From positions 434,001-498,000 of the forward strand of contig CAWCVN010000007.1 in assembly GCA_963799045.1 (NCBI GenBank): DNA of 64,000 bases. Reading direction: 5' to 3'. The position numbers were made by a program, and so were the translations under genes. The stretch is from DASRSS01 sp963799045. Lineage in GTDB: Bacteria; Actinomycetota; Actinomycetes; Mycobacteriales; Jatrophihabitantaceae. Below, one piece after another: positions 8,375-18,164 of this stretch. The notes under the pieces were generated by a model, which had not been told where the DNA came from, made no database searches, and was given only the letters and a program-made list of their open reading frames with translations. Each line of letters begins with the position of its first letter. The stretch's first letter is position 1.

Positions 8375-11068
8375 GTGAGTCCTCGCCACGCCGACGACGC
8401 GCCGGCTGTCCATCGCAGTGCTGAGCATGCCCGCCTGGCCGAATCGCCGGACTCGACGAGCGCCTGGCGGCTGTGGGGGCCGTATCTTGCCGGCCGCCAG
8501 TGGGGCACTGTTCGGGAGGACTACTCCGCCGACGGCGAGGCCTGGGGTTACTTCCCGTTCGAGCACGCGCACCGGCGGGCCTACCGGTGGGGCGAGGACG
8601 GCCTGGGCGGCATCTGTGACCGGTTCGGCTTCCTGAACGTCGCGATCGCGTTGTGGAACGGGCGTGACCGTCAGCTCAAGGAGCGCTTGTTCGGCTTGGC
8701 CAATGGCGAGGGCAATCACGGTGAAGACGTCAAGGAGTATTGGTGGCCGCTGGAGTCAACGCCGACGCATTCGTTCATGCGCTGGCTTTACCGCTACCCG
8801 CACGCCGAGTTCCCCTACGAGCAGTTGCGCGAGCAGAACGCCCGTCGCACCCGCGCCGACCGTGAGTACGAGCTCGCCGACACGGGCATCCTCGAGGAGA
8901 ACCGCTTCTTCGACGTCACCGTCACCTACGCCAAAGCCGCACCGGACGACATCACGATCGTCATCGAGGCAACCAACCACGGCCCCGAACAGGCAACGCT
9001 GCACTTGCTGCCGCAGGTGTGGTTCCGCAACACCTGGGCATGGGGCCGTGATCAGCGGCGCCCGACGCTGCGTCGTCTCGACCCGCCGTCGCTGATCGCC
9101 GGCAACGTGCGCGCCGTCGAATGCGAGCACGCGTTCCTCGGCCGCTGGGTGCTCGCGGCCGAGGGCGCACCCGACGTGCTGCTCTGCGAGAACGAGACCA
9201 ACGCGGTCGCATTGTTCGGCGTCGAACGCAATGCCACGGCCTGCACCAAGGATGGGATCGACCGGCACGTCGTCCAGGGTGAACAAGGCGCAGTGTCCGC
9301 CGACGCCAGCGGCACCAAGGCTGCGTTCTGGTACCACTTCGATGCGGTGCCGCCGGGCCAGACGGTACGGGTACGGCTCAGACTGGCCACGGCCGGCCCG
9401 GACGAACACAGCTTCGGGCCATCGTTCGACGCGGTCCTCGCCGATCGGCAGGCCGAAGCCGACGAGTTCTACGCGCAGACCATCCCCCAGCACGTGCCCG
9501 ATGAGGACAACACGATCGCCCGGCGGGCGTTCGCAGGCCTGCTCTGGGGCAAGCAGCTCTACCGCTACGGCATCGAGGAGTGGCTCGACGGGGACCCGTC
9601 CCAGCCCGTACCGCCGCCTGAGCGAGCCGGCCGCGGTGGCCGCAACGCCGGCTGGCGGCACCTGGCCCTGGCCGACGTGCTGTCCATGCCCGACGAGTGG
9701 GAGTACCCGTGGTTCGCGTCCTGGGACCTCGCCTTCCAGTGCGTCGCGCTAGCCCACATCGACCCTGCGAACGCCAAGGAGCAGTTGCTGCTGCTGTGCC
9801 GTGAGTGGGCGATGCACCCCGATGGGCAGCTGCCGGCCTACGAGTGGGAATTCGGTGACGTCAACCCACCCGTGCACGCCTGGGCGGCGTGGATGGTCTA
9901 CCTCATCGACGGACGTCGAGACACCGACTTCCTCATCCGGGTATTCACCAAGCTGTTGCTCAACTTCGGCTGGTGGGTGAACCGCAAGGACCCGGATGGG
10001 TCGAACCTGTTCGAGGGTGGCTTCCTCGGCATGGACAACATCGGGTTGTTCGACCGGTCCGCTGCGCTACCCGACGGTGCCCGGCTCGAAGAGTCCGACG
10101 CGACGAGTTGGATGGCGTTCTTCTGCCTGAACATGCTCAAGATCGCCGTCGAACTCGCCACCGCGGTGCCTGCATGGGACGAGGCGGCCACCAAATTCCT
10201 CGAGCACTTCCTGTCCATCGCGCACGCCATGAGCCGCTTCGGCTCAATGGGCGTCGAACTGTGGGACGACCAGGACGGCTTCTGCTACGACGTCCTCATA
10301 CACCCCGACGGTAGGCACGAACGATTGCAGGTCCGTTCCATGGTCGGGCTGCTGCCACTGCTGGCCGTGGCCCACGCACCGGCCTGGACGGCGCAAGCCC
10401 TGCCCGACTTCACCGCTCGGCTGCGCTGGCTACAGCTGCACCGTCCCGAACTGCTGGACGGACTCCTGACCCGAAGCGGACCGCACGGCGAGCCAGCCGA
10501 CCAGTTGCTGGCCGTATTGGATACAGATCGGCTGCGCCGGGTACTGACCCGCATGCTCGACGAGAACGAGTTCCTTGCACCGTACGGGATCCGGTCGCTC
10601 TCGGCCGCCTACCGCCAGCCGTACACGACTGAGGTGGAAGGTCAGACCGTCTCGATCGACTATGAGCCGGGCGAGTCCCGCACACCGCTGTTCGGTGGCA
10701 ACTCCAACTGGCGCGGCCCGATCTGGTTCCCGGTCAACGTGCTGCTCGCCGACGCGCTGCGTACCTACGCCGGGTACCTCGGCAACACCACGGTCGAACT
10801 GCCCACCGGCTCCGGTCGTCAGCTGGGCCTGGCCGCCGCCGCCGATCAGATCGATGACCGGTTGATCAGCCTGTTCCGCCGTGGCCCCGACGGCCGAAGA
10901 CCTTCGGACGGCCACCGCATCGAGGCGACGGACACCCCCCTGTGGCGAGAACACATCACCTTCAGCGAGTACTTCCACGCCGACACCGGCGAAGGGCTCG
11001 GCGCCTCACACCAGACCGGGTGGACCGCGCTCGTCGCCCACCTCATCTGCCGCCGACCACCGACCTGA
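8375..11068 (+). CDS. GH63-type glycoside hydrolase (MGH/glucosidase)
   Basis: About 897 residues with the all-alpha barrel of the mannosylglycerate/glucosylglycerate hydrolase group: WGPYLAGRQWGTVREDYS near the start, CDRFGFLNVAIALWNGRD, then the barrel with YPWFASWDLAFQCVALAHID, QLPAYEWEFGDVNPPVHAWA, and C-terminal NSNWRGPIWFPVNVLLADAL and HITFSEYFHADTGEG. The Asp of SWDLAF and the Glu of ITFSEYF sit where GH63 catalytic acids are expected. The GTG at 8375 has GAAGG upstream; the longer open frame runs back through the attachment core and is rejected. The enzyme would hydrolyse an alpha-glucosyl or alpha-mannosyl compatible solute or a short glucoside; the substrate is not readable from sequence. 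Confidence 0.8.
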   Translation: MSPRHADDAPAVHRSAEHARLAESPDSTSAWRLWGPYLAGRQWGTVREDYSADGEAWGYFPFEHAHRRAYRWGEDGLGGICDRFGFLNVAIALWNGRDRQLKERLFGLANGEGNHGEDVKEYWWPLESTPTHSFMRWLYRYPHAEFPYEQLREQNARRTRADREYELADTGILEENRFFDVTVTYAKAAPDDITIVIEATNHGPEQATLHLLPQVWFRNTWAWGRDQRRPTLRRLDPPSLIAGNVRAVECEHAFLGRWVLAAEGAPDVLLCENETNAVALFGVERNATACTKDGIDRHVVQGEQGAVSADASGTKAAFWYHFDAVPPGQTVRVRLRLATAGPDEHSFGPSFDAVLADRQAEADEFYAQTIPQHVPDEDNTIARRAFAGLLWGKQLYRYGIEEWLDGDPSQPVPPPERAGRGGRNAGWRHLALADVLSMPDEWEYPWFASWDLAFQCVALAHIDPANAKEQLLLLCREWAMHPDGQLPAYEWEFGDVNPPVHAWAAWMVYLIDGRRDTDFLIRVFTKLLLNFGWWVNRKDPDGSNLFEGGFLGMDNIGLFDRSAALPDGARLEESDATSWMAFFCLNMLKIAVELATAVPAWDEAATKFLEHFLSIAHAMSRFGSMGVELWDDQDGFCYDVLIHPDGRHERLQVRSMVGLLPLLAVAHAPAWTAQALPDFTARLRWLQLHRPELLDGLLTRSGPHGEPADQLLAVLDTDRLRRVLTRMLDENEFLAPYGIRSLSAAYRQPYTTEVEGQTVSIDYEPGESRTPLFGGNSNWRGPIWFPVNVLLADALRTYAGYLGNTTVELPTGSGRQLGLAAAADQIDDRLISLFRRGPDGRRPSDGHRIEATDTPLWREHITFSEYFHADTGEGLGASHQTGWTALVAHLICRRPPT

Positions 11069-11305
11069 GATCGATGCCATTCGGACCGCCCACCGAAGCT
11101 GGTGCGTTTCGGGTGCTGGGCACGTGTTAGCCCGGCGAGGGCGGCCTTCGCGCCGACATGCCGCGTCTGCTCAAGGCTTGCTCACGGGCTCGCTCGTCTG
11201 GGTGGTGCGCCCAATGGTGCATCCGCTTCAGACCGAGCTGAGCGATGAGCCGGCCGTCGCAACTCCGACCCCACGACCGGTGGCATCGCTATCGAACGGC
11301 GCTTG
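11069..11305. other. Intergenic, no feature recognised
   Basis: Stretch between the GH63 stop and the convergent VOC gene. No coding pattern or clear hairpin was found. Confidence 0.5.
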
Positions 11306-11755
11306 CTAAGACACCACCCGGGCGACGTCCGCGTCGCGAGCCGCGGCGTCGCGCGACGGGCCAGGCTGCGCGGCCTCGTCGGAGGTGAGGAGGACGACGT
11401 TGCCGTCCGGGTCGTCGACCATCGCGGCGAACGGTCCGGCGGTCTGGGTGGGAGGCATTCTCCCGTGGTAGCCAGCCGCAGTGAGGGTCGTCCACACGTT
11501 GCGCACCTCGGCGTCACTGCCGACGTAGAACTCCAGCAGTTGTTGGTAGCCGTGCTCCGGCCGCTCGAATTGCGGGTCGTATCGCGAGGCGAACGACGTC
11601 GTCAGGAGCAAGCTCACCCCGCTGCCCATTCGGTGCACGGCGACCGGACGGCCCTCGACCGGCGCGGGCACGTCCAGTCCGAGGCGTCGGTAGAACGTCG
11701 TCGCGGCGTGGAGGTCGCGCACCTCGAGCACGACCATCGCAAGCTGGATCTCCAC
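11306..11755 (-). CDS. VOC (glyoxalase-fold) family protein
   Basis: 149 residues with the paired beta-alpha-beta units of the vicinal oxygen chelate fold: AMVVLEVRDLHAATTFYRRL at the start and the closing VDDPDGNVVLLTSDE, which carries the usual metal-side glutamate pattern loosely. Such proteins are dioxygenases, glyoxalases or resistance proteins. It stands alone and points away from the acyl-CoA synthetase. The tail after residue 132 (PGPSRDAAARDADVARVVS) is probably disordered. No substrate can be proposed. Confidence 0.8.
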   Translation of the reverse strand: MEIQLAMVVLEVRDLHAATTFYRRLGLDVPAPVEGRPVAVHRMGSGVSLLLTTSFASRYDPQFERPEHGYQQLLEFYVGSDAEVRNVWTTLTAAGYHGRMPPTQTAGPFAAMVDDPDGNVVLLTSDEAAQPGPSRDAAARDADVARVVS

Positions 11756-11998
11756 ACGCCGACGGTATCGAAGCCTCTTGTCGGCGGGGAACTCGACAGC
11801 CCGAGGCTCGCACCGCCGGTCGCCGGCCTGGCCGCGGGGGATGCCTATCGCCGTCCAACGCCCGACTGGGCTACTCGCCGCGGAACATCGCTACCGCGGC
11901 GTCCGGCGCCCAGGGCGATGCTCAATACGACCCCAGCCCGATGAGCTTGCCTACTTGCATGTTCTGCACCGACCAGACCTCCTGGTTGGTGTGGGCTC

Positions 11999-12115
11999 AA
12001 CATCGAAGTCGCGATCCGACTGCCACGTCCCAGAGGCCTCATCCTCGACCAGACTCATGCCGTCCGCTTCACCGACATCCAGCCCGATTACACCGTCCCC
12101 ACCGAAGTCGCCGCA
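11999..12115 (+). pseudogene. Peroxiredoxin (AhpC/TSA) C-terminal remnant
   Basis: In this otherwise empty stretch one plus frame reads IRLPRPRGLILDQTHAVRFT followed by DIQPDYTVPTEVAA, which resembles the end of AhpC/TSA-type proteins (LPMPARFVID..GVVRFAEVDPDYTVR). No N-terminal part, catalytic Cys motif or start was found. A decayed fragment is the likeliest reading; similarity is by eye only. Confidence 0.3.
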
Positions 12116-12328
12116 CCATCGTTCAGCGCGGCTTGCGGTCGCGGCGCACAGGATCAGCGATCATTCGTTCTCCCCCGTGGCAGTACCACAAGGTGCGCCC
12201 GGACGCCCGCATCTGCTGGGACGTTCGCCCGTCCCACCTGCACTGCGACTTGCCGAAGGTGCCTGAGCGCCGCTGACCGCCTGGGACGGACTCGCGACCT
12301 GCACCGTCCTCGGGTGAGGAGTAGTAGT

Positions 12329-12342
12329 AATAACCTGTTCTA
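12329..12342 (+). promoter_or_regulatory. KstR-like operator before acyl-CoA synthetase
   Basis: AATAACCTGTTCTA matches the TetR-type KstR consensus TNNAACNNGTTNNA at all fixed positions except the first. It lies 54 bases upstream of the acyl-CoA synthetase start, in promoter position. KstR controls sterol side-chain and ring degradation genes in mycolic-acid actinobacteria. The match is short and no regulator gene is nearby. Confidence 0.4.
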
Positions 12343-12395
12343 GTTTGGTGTGCGGCGTGGCACCCTCTCCGTGCCGAGGCAACGAGGAGCGCGTG

Positions 12396-14024
12396 ATGAA
12401 GTTCAACCTTGCCGACGTGTTCGAGACCGTGGCCGACACGGTGCCGGAGCGAGTCGCGATCACCTACGAGGGCCGGCACCTCAGTTATGGGGAGCTGGAC
12501 CGGGAAGCCACCCGGGTCGCCCACCTGCTGCAGGCGCACGGCGTGGCCGCAGGGCAGCACGTGGCGCTCTATCTGAAGAACTGCGTCCAGCACGTGACCG
12601 CGATGGTCGGGCTGCTCAAGATCCGCGCGGTGCCGATCAACGTCAACTATCGCTACACCGACTCCGAGCTGGTCTATCTCTTCGACAACTCCGACAGCGT
12701 TGCGGTGATCGTCGAGGAGCCGCGTCATCAGCAGGCGCTGGCCCGGGTGCTGGAGGAGCTGCCGCTTATTCGCAACGTCTTCGTCATCGGACCGCTCGAG
12801 GCGGCGCTGGCCGAGACCGCTTCGACTAGAGGGATCGCCGTCGTCGACTTCGCCGAATGGCAGCAGCAGCCGAGCGAGCGTGACTTCGGCCCGCGCACGG
12901 GCGAAGAGCACTACGTGCTGTACACCGGCGGAACCACGGGCTACCCCAAGGGCGTCGTGTGGACCCACGACGACCTGTTCCACAAGCCCCTCTCGGGTGG
13001 CAACCCTTACGGGGAGGCGCACCCCGACCTCGAGTCATTAGCCAAGGCGGCGCTTGCGATGCCGCCGATCTCGTTCCTCATCGCCGCGCCGTTGATGCAC
13101 GGCGCCGCGTCGTACGCGATGTTCTTCTACTTCATCTTCGGCGGTCGGCTGGTCATGCTGCGCGACTTCGACCCCGTGCAAATCGTCGACAACATCGCCC
13201 AGGAGGGTCTCAACAGCCTGCTGATCGTGGGTGACGGCATGGGCATGCCGCTCGTCGAGGAGATGGAGCGGCGCAAGCACGACGTCGACTACTCCGGGAT
13301 TTTCATGGTCAGCTCGGGTGGCGCGATCTGGTCGCAGGCCTGCCGCGACCGGTTCCGGGCGCTGATGCCGAATGCCATCCAGCGCGACAACTTCGGCGCC
13401 TCGGAGTCCGGTAACGACGGAGAGATCTTCCTCGACGAGGACGGCAACCTACGGGTCCCGCCGACCGACGCGATGATGGTGGTCGACGAGGGCCTCCACG
13501 AGCTGCCACTCGGCCCTGAGCACGTCGGCCTGATCACTCGCTTGGGTCCGGTGCCGCAGGGCTACTACAAGGACGAGGAGAAGTCCGCGCGTACGTTTCG
13601 TACGCTGCCCGACGGGCGCCGCTGTTCGGTGCTCGGCGACATGGGCTACCGCGACCACGACGGCTCGATCGTGTTCCTCGGCCGCGGCTCGCAGTGCATC
13701 AACACCGGCGGCGAGAAGGTCTACGTCGAGGAAGTTGAGAACGTTCTGCACGGCCACCCCGCCATCACTGACGTGCTCGTCGTCGGGATCCCCGATGCCC
13801 GCCTAGGCCAGAAGGTCGCCGCGGTGGTCGCTGTGCGCGACGATGACCGACGGCCGACGCTGGAGGAGTTCCAGAGCCACTGCCGAGCCGCACTCGCCGG
13901 CTACAAGGTGCCCCGTGACGTCGTCTACGTGCGGGAAGTGCGCCGCACGCCCGCCGGTAAAGCCGACTACTCCTGGGCCAGGCAGGTCGCCACGGAACAC
14001 GCGTCGGAGACCGGGCGGGCCTGA
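12396..14024 (+). CDS. Acyl-CoA synthetase (FadD-like, AMP-forming)
   Basis: 542 residues of the ANL superfamily. The AMP-binding P-loop is YVLYTGGTTGYPKGVVWTHD at about 170. Further motifs are DNFGASESGNDG (A5 region), DMGYRDHDGSIVFLGRGSQ (A7/hinge) and the C-terminal PRDVVYVREVRRTPAGKADY with the catalytic Lys. It would activate a carboxylic acid as acyl-AMP and then acyl-CoA in the cytosol. The ATG at 12396 has GAGGAG upstream. Relatives act on fatty, steroid-side-chain or cyclic acids, and the KstR-like upstream site leans towards steroid-type substrates, but there are no neighbouring beta-oxidation genes. Confidence 0.85.
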   Translation: MKFNLADVFETVADTVPERVAITYEGRHLSYGELDREATRVAHLLQAHGVAAGQHVALYLKNCVQHVTAMVGLLKIRAVPINVNYRYTDSELVYLFDNSDSVAVIVEEPRHQQALARVLEELPLIRNVFVIGPLEAALAETASTRGIAVVDFAEWQQQPSERDFGPRTGEEHYVLYTGGTTGYPKGVVWTHDDLFHKPLSGGNPYGEAHPDLESLAKAALAMPPISFLIAAPLMHGAASYAMFFYFIFGGRLVMLRDFDPVQIVDNIAQEGLNSLLIVGDGMGMPLVEEMERRKHDVDYSGIFMVSSGGAIWSQACRDRFRALMPNAIQRDNFGASESGNDGEIFLDEDGNLRVPPTDAMMVVDEGLHELPLGPEHVGLITRLGPVPQGYYKDEEKSARTFRTLPDGRRCSVLGDMGYRDHDGSIVFLGRGSQCINTGGEKVYVEEVENVLHGHPAITDVLVVGIPDARLGQKVAAVVAVRDDDRRPTLEEFQSHCRAALAGYKVPRDVVYVREVRRTPAGKADYSWARQVATEHASETGRA

Positions 14025-14440
14025 CCTCACCCCTCGGAATTGGGCTACCGGCGCGGCAACCACAGTCGTCCGACGACGTCCTATCAATCGGGCGCTTCGC
14101 GATCAAACTTGGTGGGACGGTTTGCGACGTGATCTTGGACGTCCGCTGATGTAGGGCCCTGGGGCCTCAAGATTCGTGGTGCTTGGACACGAGTCGAAGG
14201 ACGGATGTACTGCGATTTCTGGGGTAGTTCGGGCCGTCGTCGACAGTCGCTGCCAGCGTGATCGGACGATGAGCGGACGGATGCGGATCCGGTAGCAGCT
14301 GACGTTGTGTAATGAGGGGGCCGTACACCTGGCGGTTCTGGATGAACATGGGCTCCCGTCGGGCCGCCCGCGCTGGCGGCCACCGACGTTGCACACGGGA
14401 CCGCTGCTCGCGCTGGCGATCATCATGCTGCTGAACGGCA
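14025..14440. other. Intergenic, no feature recognised
   Basis: About 415 bp between the convergent acyl-CoA synthetase and cellobiose phosphorylase genes. Open frames here have poor third-position bias and no recognisable product. No strong hairpin was seen. Confidence 0.45.
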
Positions 14441-16891
14441 TCACGCTTCGACCGTTGCGCTCACCTGCACCGTCGCCCCGGGAGCCGCCGGCGGAAGCAG
14501 CGTCCCCTCGACCGGGACGCCATCGACGGTGAGCCGGCGGACCCGCCCGCTCAGCCCGACCTGCTTCGTCACGGTGATGTCATACGTCGCGCCACGGAAC
14601 CGTCGCTGCGCCTGGAAGCCCTGCCAGGAACTCGGGAGCACTGGGTCGATGCGCAGGCCGTCGAAGTCGGGCCGGATGCCGAGAATCCATTGCGTGATCG
14701 CCACATAGCTCCATGCGGCCGTGCCGCTGAGCCAGGAGTTCTTCGCCTCTCCTGGCACAGCTGAATCGGGTCCGGCGATCGTCTGCGCATACACGTACGG
14801 CTCGCAACGGTGAATGTCACTGATCGCCTCGCGGGCCGACGGGTTTACCCGTTTGTAGTAGTCGAAGGCCTGATCGCCGTTGCCGACCATGGTCTCGGCG
14901 ATGATGATCCAGGGGTTCGTGTGGCAGAAGTTGCTGCCGTTCTCCTTGTAACCGGGCGGATACGTCGAGATCTCGCCGAGTTCGACGTGATAGCGGGTGA
15001 ACGAGGGCTGCAGGATCGCGATCCCATGCTCGAACGCCAACCGCTCGCGCACGCTCAGCAACGCCCGCTCGGCCTGCCCGTTGGCCAGACCCGCCCCACC
15101 GAGTACACACATGCCCTGTGGCTCGATGAAGATCTGACCCTCCTCGTTCTCGGCCGAGCCGACTGGGTTACCGAAGAAGTCGTACGCCCTCCGGAACCAA
15201 GCACCGTCCCAACCGTGCTGTTCGACGGTGGCCACCATCGACTCGCCGGCCCGCTGATACGCAGCCGCGTCGTCCGCAACGCCCCGCAGCCGCGCGATGC
15301 CGGCCAACTCGTCGGCGGCCCGGGCGAACAGGCCGGCGATGAACACCGATTCGGCAATGCTGCCCTGCTTGTTCTCGGTCGTCTGGAAGCTCTCCCCCGG
15401 TGTCTCGGAGAAGCAGTTGAGGTTCAGGCAGTCGTTCCAGTCGGCGCGTCCGATTAGCGGCAGACCGTGCGGACCGAGCCGATCGAGGGTGTAGCGGAGG
15501 CTGCGCTGCAGGTGCTCGTACAGCGGGGTCGCCAGGCTGGCGTCGTTGTCGTACGGGACCAGCTCGTCGAGGATCGACACGTCGCCGGTCTCTTTGAGAT
15601 AGGCAGCGGTACCCAGGATTAGCCACAACGGATCGTCGTTGAACCCCGAGCCGATGTCGTTGTTACCGCGCTTCGTCAGTGGCTGGTACTGGTGGTAGGC
15701 GCCGCCGGTCGGCAGTTGCGTCGCGGCGATGTCCAGGATGCGCTCGCGGGCCCGGTCGGGCACCAGATGGACGAACCCGAGTAGGTCCTGGTTGGAGTCG
15801 CGGAAGCCCATGCCGCGGCCGATGCCCGACTCGAACATCGACGCCGAGCGGCTCATGTTGAACACGACCATGCACTGGTAGGCGTTCCAGATGTTGATCA
15901 TGCGGTCGGTGTCCGGGTCAGGGGTGGCCACGGCGAAGATGGACAGCAGCTCTGACCAGTACTCCTTGAGCTGATCGAAGCTCTCGTCCACCGTGGCCGG
16001 TAGCAGCCATCGGTCGATGACCGGCCGGACCAAGGCCTTGTTGATGGTCTGCGACCCCGGCGGGTCGAACTTCTCTGCGACCGGGTTCTCCCAGTAGCCG
16101 AGCAGGAAGGTCACGTCGTGACTGGCCCCCGGCTCGAGGGTGACTTGCACATGGTGGCTGCCGATCGGTTGCCAGCCGCGCGCATGCGAGTTGTTCGACG
16201 CCCCGTTCTCGACCACCGCCGGCCGGTCCCAGCCGCGGTACGCGCCGAGAAAGTCATCGCGCTGCGTATCGAAGCCGGCCAGCGGGTCGGAACAGGCGAA
16301 GTAGGCGAAGTGGTTGCGCCGCTCGCGGTACTCGGTCTTGTGGTAGATCACGCCGTCGGCGACCTCGACCTCGCCGGTGGAATAGTTTCGCTGGAAGTTG
16401 GTCGCGTCGTCTTGCGCGTCCCAGAGGCAGAACTCGACCGCCGAGAAGACCGACAGATTCACCGCGGTGTCACGGGTGTTGGTCAGGCGCAGTCGCCACA
16501 CCTCCATCGTCTCGCCCAGCGGCACGAAGTAGAGGGTGTCAGCCTTGACACCGGAGCGGGACGACGAGATCCGCGAGTAGGACAGCCCGTGGCGGCACTC
16601 GTACTCGTCGAGATCGGTGCGAGTCGGCTGCCATGTCGGCGACCACGACTCGCCCGAGGCGTTGTCGCGCAGGTAGATGTAGCGGCCACCGACGTCCGTC
16701 GGCACGTTGTTGTACCGGTATCGGGTGAGGCGACGCAGTCGCGCATCGCGGTAGAACGTGTACCCGCCGGCGGTACCCGAAACGATGCCGACGAACGCCT
16801 CGGTGCCCAGGTAGTTGACCCATGGCAAAGGCGTGTCGGGCCGGTGGATGACGTACTCGCGTCTCGCGTCATCAAAGCTTCCGTACTGCAT
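14441..16891 (-). CDS. Cellobiose phosphorylase (GH94)
   Basis: 816 residues, closely following the Cellulomonas enzyme along its whole length: MQYGSFDDARREYVIHRPDT at the start, GGYTFYRDARLRRLTRYRYN, and the catalytic region ESGIGRGMGFRDSNQDLLGF with the general-acid Asp, plus the phosphate-site segments QYQPLTKRGNNDIGSGFNDD and ISTYPPGYKENGSNFCHTNP. It splits cellobiose with phosphate into glucose 1-phosphate and glucose in the cytosol, saving ATP. The ATG at 16891 has GGAG six bases upstream; the longer frame to 17050 has no support. No transporter lies next to it, so cellobiose uptake must be encoded elsewhere. Confidence 0.92.
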   Translation of the reverse strand: MQYGSFDDARREYVIHRPDTPLPWVNYLGTEAFVGIVSGTAGGYTFYRDARLRRLTRYRYNNVPTDVGGRYIYLRDNASGESWSPTWQPTRTDLDEYECRHGLSYSRISSSRSGVKADTLYFVPLGETMEVWRLRLTNTRDTAVNLSVFSAVEFCLWDAQDDATNFQRNYSTGEVEVADGVIYHKTEYRERRNHFAYFACSDPLAGFDTQRDDFLGAYRGWDRPAVVENGASNNSHARGWQPIGSHHVQVTLEPGASHDVTFLLGYWENPVAEKFDPPGSQTINKALVRPVIDRWLLPATVDESFDQLKEYWSELLSIFAVATPDPDTDRMINIWNAYQCMVVFNMSRSASMFESGIGRGMGFRDSNQDLLGFVHLVPDRARERILDIAATQLPTGGAYHQYQPLTKRGNNDIGSGFNDDPLWLILGTAAYLKETGDVSILDELVPYDNDASLATPLYEHLQRSLRYTLDRLGPHGLPLIGRADWNDCLNLNCFSETPGESFQTTENKQGSIAESVFIAGLFARAADELAGIARLRGVADDAAAYQRAGESMVATVEQHGWDGAWFRRAYDFFGNPVGSAENEEGQIFIEPQGMCVLGGAGLANGQAERALLSVRERLAFEHGIAILQPSFTRYHVELGEISTYPPGYKENGSNFCHTNPWIIIAETMVGNGDQAFDYYKRVNPSAREAISDIHRCEPYVYAQTIAGPDSAVPGEAKNSWLSGTAAWSYVAITQWILGIRPDFDGLRIDPVLPSSWQGFQAQRRFRGATYDITVTKQVGLSGRVRRLTVDGVPVEGTLLPPAAPGATVQVSATVEA

Positions 16892-17100
16892 CAACGCTCC
16901 TGCCCCTACGTCAACCGGCATGTCAGGGGCCGGACTCTTTTCCCGCGGCTGGCTCCGACGCCCCCGCCGGTACACGGTATCCCCACCGCCGCCATGGGTC
17001 GGGGCGGGGCGGGTGACGACCGTAAGCGCCCGCGAACTCCCCCACGGCACCGCGAGACTTGCCGCCGACTCAGCCGCCCTGCTCCACCAGGGCGGCCACC

Positions 17101-17388
17101 CGGGTCCCGGCCGCCGGGCCGCTACCGTCCGCGGCCGAGACGCTGCCGACCGCTTGGCGCCGACTCGATGATGTTCCTACCGACCCGCTGCCGTGGCTAT
17201 TGACGGTGGCCCGCAACCTGATCGCGAACCATCGGCGCAGGGTTCAGCGTGACCGGCGCCCGAGTATGGAACTTGACGCGCTACGCCGGGTGCTACCGGC
17301 TGTGCCAGATGTCGCCGAAGTGGTAACCGACCGCGCCGACCTGCGCACTCATGACAAGCTTCCAGCCGGCGGATACGACGAACAGTGA
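17101..17388 (+). pseudogene. ECF sigma factor remnant
   Basis: The frame contains AWRRLDDVPTDPLPWLLTVA followed by RNLIANHRRRVQRDR, the end of sigma region 2 of ECF factors (DVPTDPLPWLLTVARNLIANH is a common actinobacterial variant). The upstream region-2 core is out of frame and region 4 is missing; the frame stops after a short tail. No start is supported. It looks like a decayed sigma gene. Confidence 0.5.
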
Positions 17389-17633
17389 CCCGCAGTCGAC
17401 CTGAGACGCGTGATCCGCCGATCTCGCGTTCCGGGAGCGTGAAGTCGGCGGCGCGACAGCACGACGGAGGCGAGAATGAGCGACGGACTTCGCGCATAGA
17501 CATGCGCTCCGCCTCGCTGGTAGCCGGACCGGGACCTGTGGCGCCTCGGATGGCCGCGACGGTTGCGGGGGCCATGGCGCTGCGCCACGTACCGTTAGCG
17601 TGGTCCAGCATCTATGCAGAGGGAGGCGGCGCG

Positions 17634-18164
17634 GTGAATGAGCCGCAAGGGGAGGGTCCGTTCACGCGGTCCGACGAGCTGTTGGTGTGGCAGTCCGTCG
17701 CCTCTCGTCGTTCGGGGCTGGACTCGATGATGTGGCAGACCCCAGCGTTGGGTATGACGGCGCAGGCCTTTCTGCTCACGCTTGCGCTTGGTGCAGGATC
17801 ATCTAGGTGGGCCCGGCTGCTCGCTGCGTTGCTGAGCCTGATTTTGGCGCTGATGGTAATGCAGCTGATGGCCAAGCACCGAAGAAACGAGATGCTCGAC
17901 TCGGTGCTGCTCGAGGAGCTGGAGCACCGTGTCGGTTTGGATGCTGTGCTGGGATGCGCGCCGCACGGCGGTCCGGCCGCCCGTCCGGAGAACCACGTTG
18001 CGACCGTCGATGGCAGGATGGCTCGTTCGACGCCAGGGCCGCGTCGATTCTGGGACATGAGCTCATACGAGCTCTGGATGGTGGGTCTCGGTTCGTTCGC
18101 CATCGTGGCGTTAGCGATCATCATCATCGCGGCTGTCGGTGCGGGCGGAAGGGTCTTTGGGTGA
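17634..18164 (+). CDS. Small membrane protein, unknown family
   Basis: 176 residues. Two adjacent hydrophobic helices at about 34-75 (ALGMTAQAFLLTLALGAG and LLAALLSLILALMVMQLMA) and a third at the C-terminus (SFAIVALAIIIIAAVGAGG). The loop between them is cytoplasm-like and charged (KHRRNEMLDSVLLEELEHR). GTG at 17634 has GGGAGG eight bases upstream. The stop overlaps the GTG of the NUDIX-like gene (GTGA), so the two are co-translated and probably linked in function. I do not recognise the family. Confidence 0.65.
   Translation: MNEPQGEGPFTRSDELLVWQSVASRRSGLDSMMWQTPALGMTAQAFLLTLALGAGSSRWARLLAALLSLILALMVMQLMAKHRRNEMLDSVLLEELEHRVGLDAVLGCAPHGGPAARPENHVATVDGRMARSTPGPRRFWDMSSYELWMVGLGSFAIVALAIIIIAAVGAGGRVFG

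Noticed and set aside
12123..13022. 299-residue minus-strand frame over the acyl-CoA synthetase start
   Set aside because: Antisense shadow of a clearly recognised gene.
14025..14440. Possible small genes downstream of the acyl-CoA synthetase
   Set aside because: Several short frames on both strands, none with codon bias, ribosome binding site or recognisable motif.
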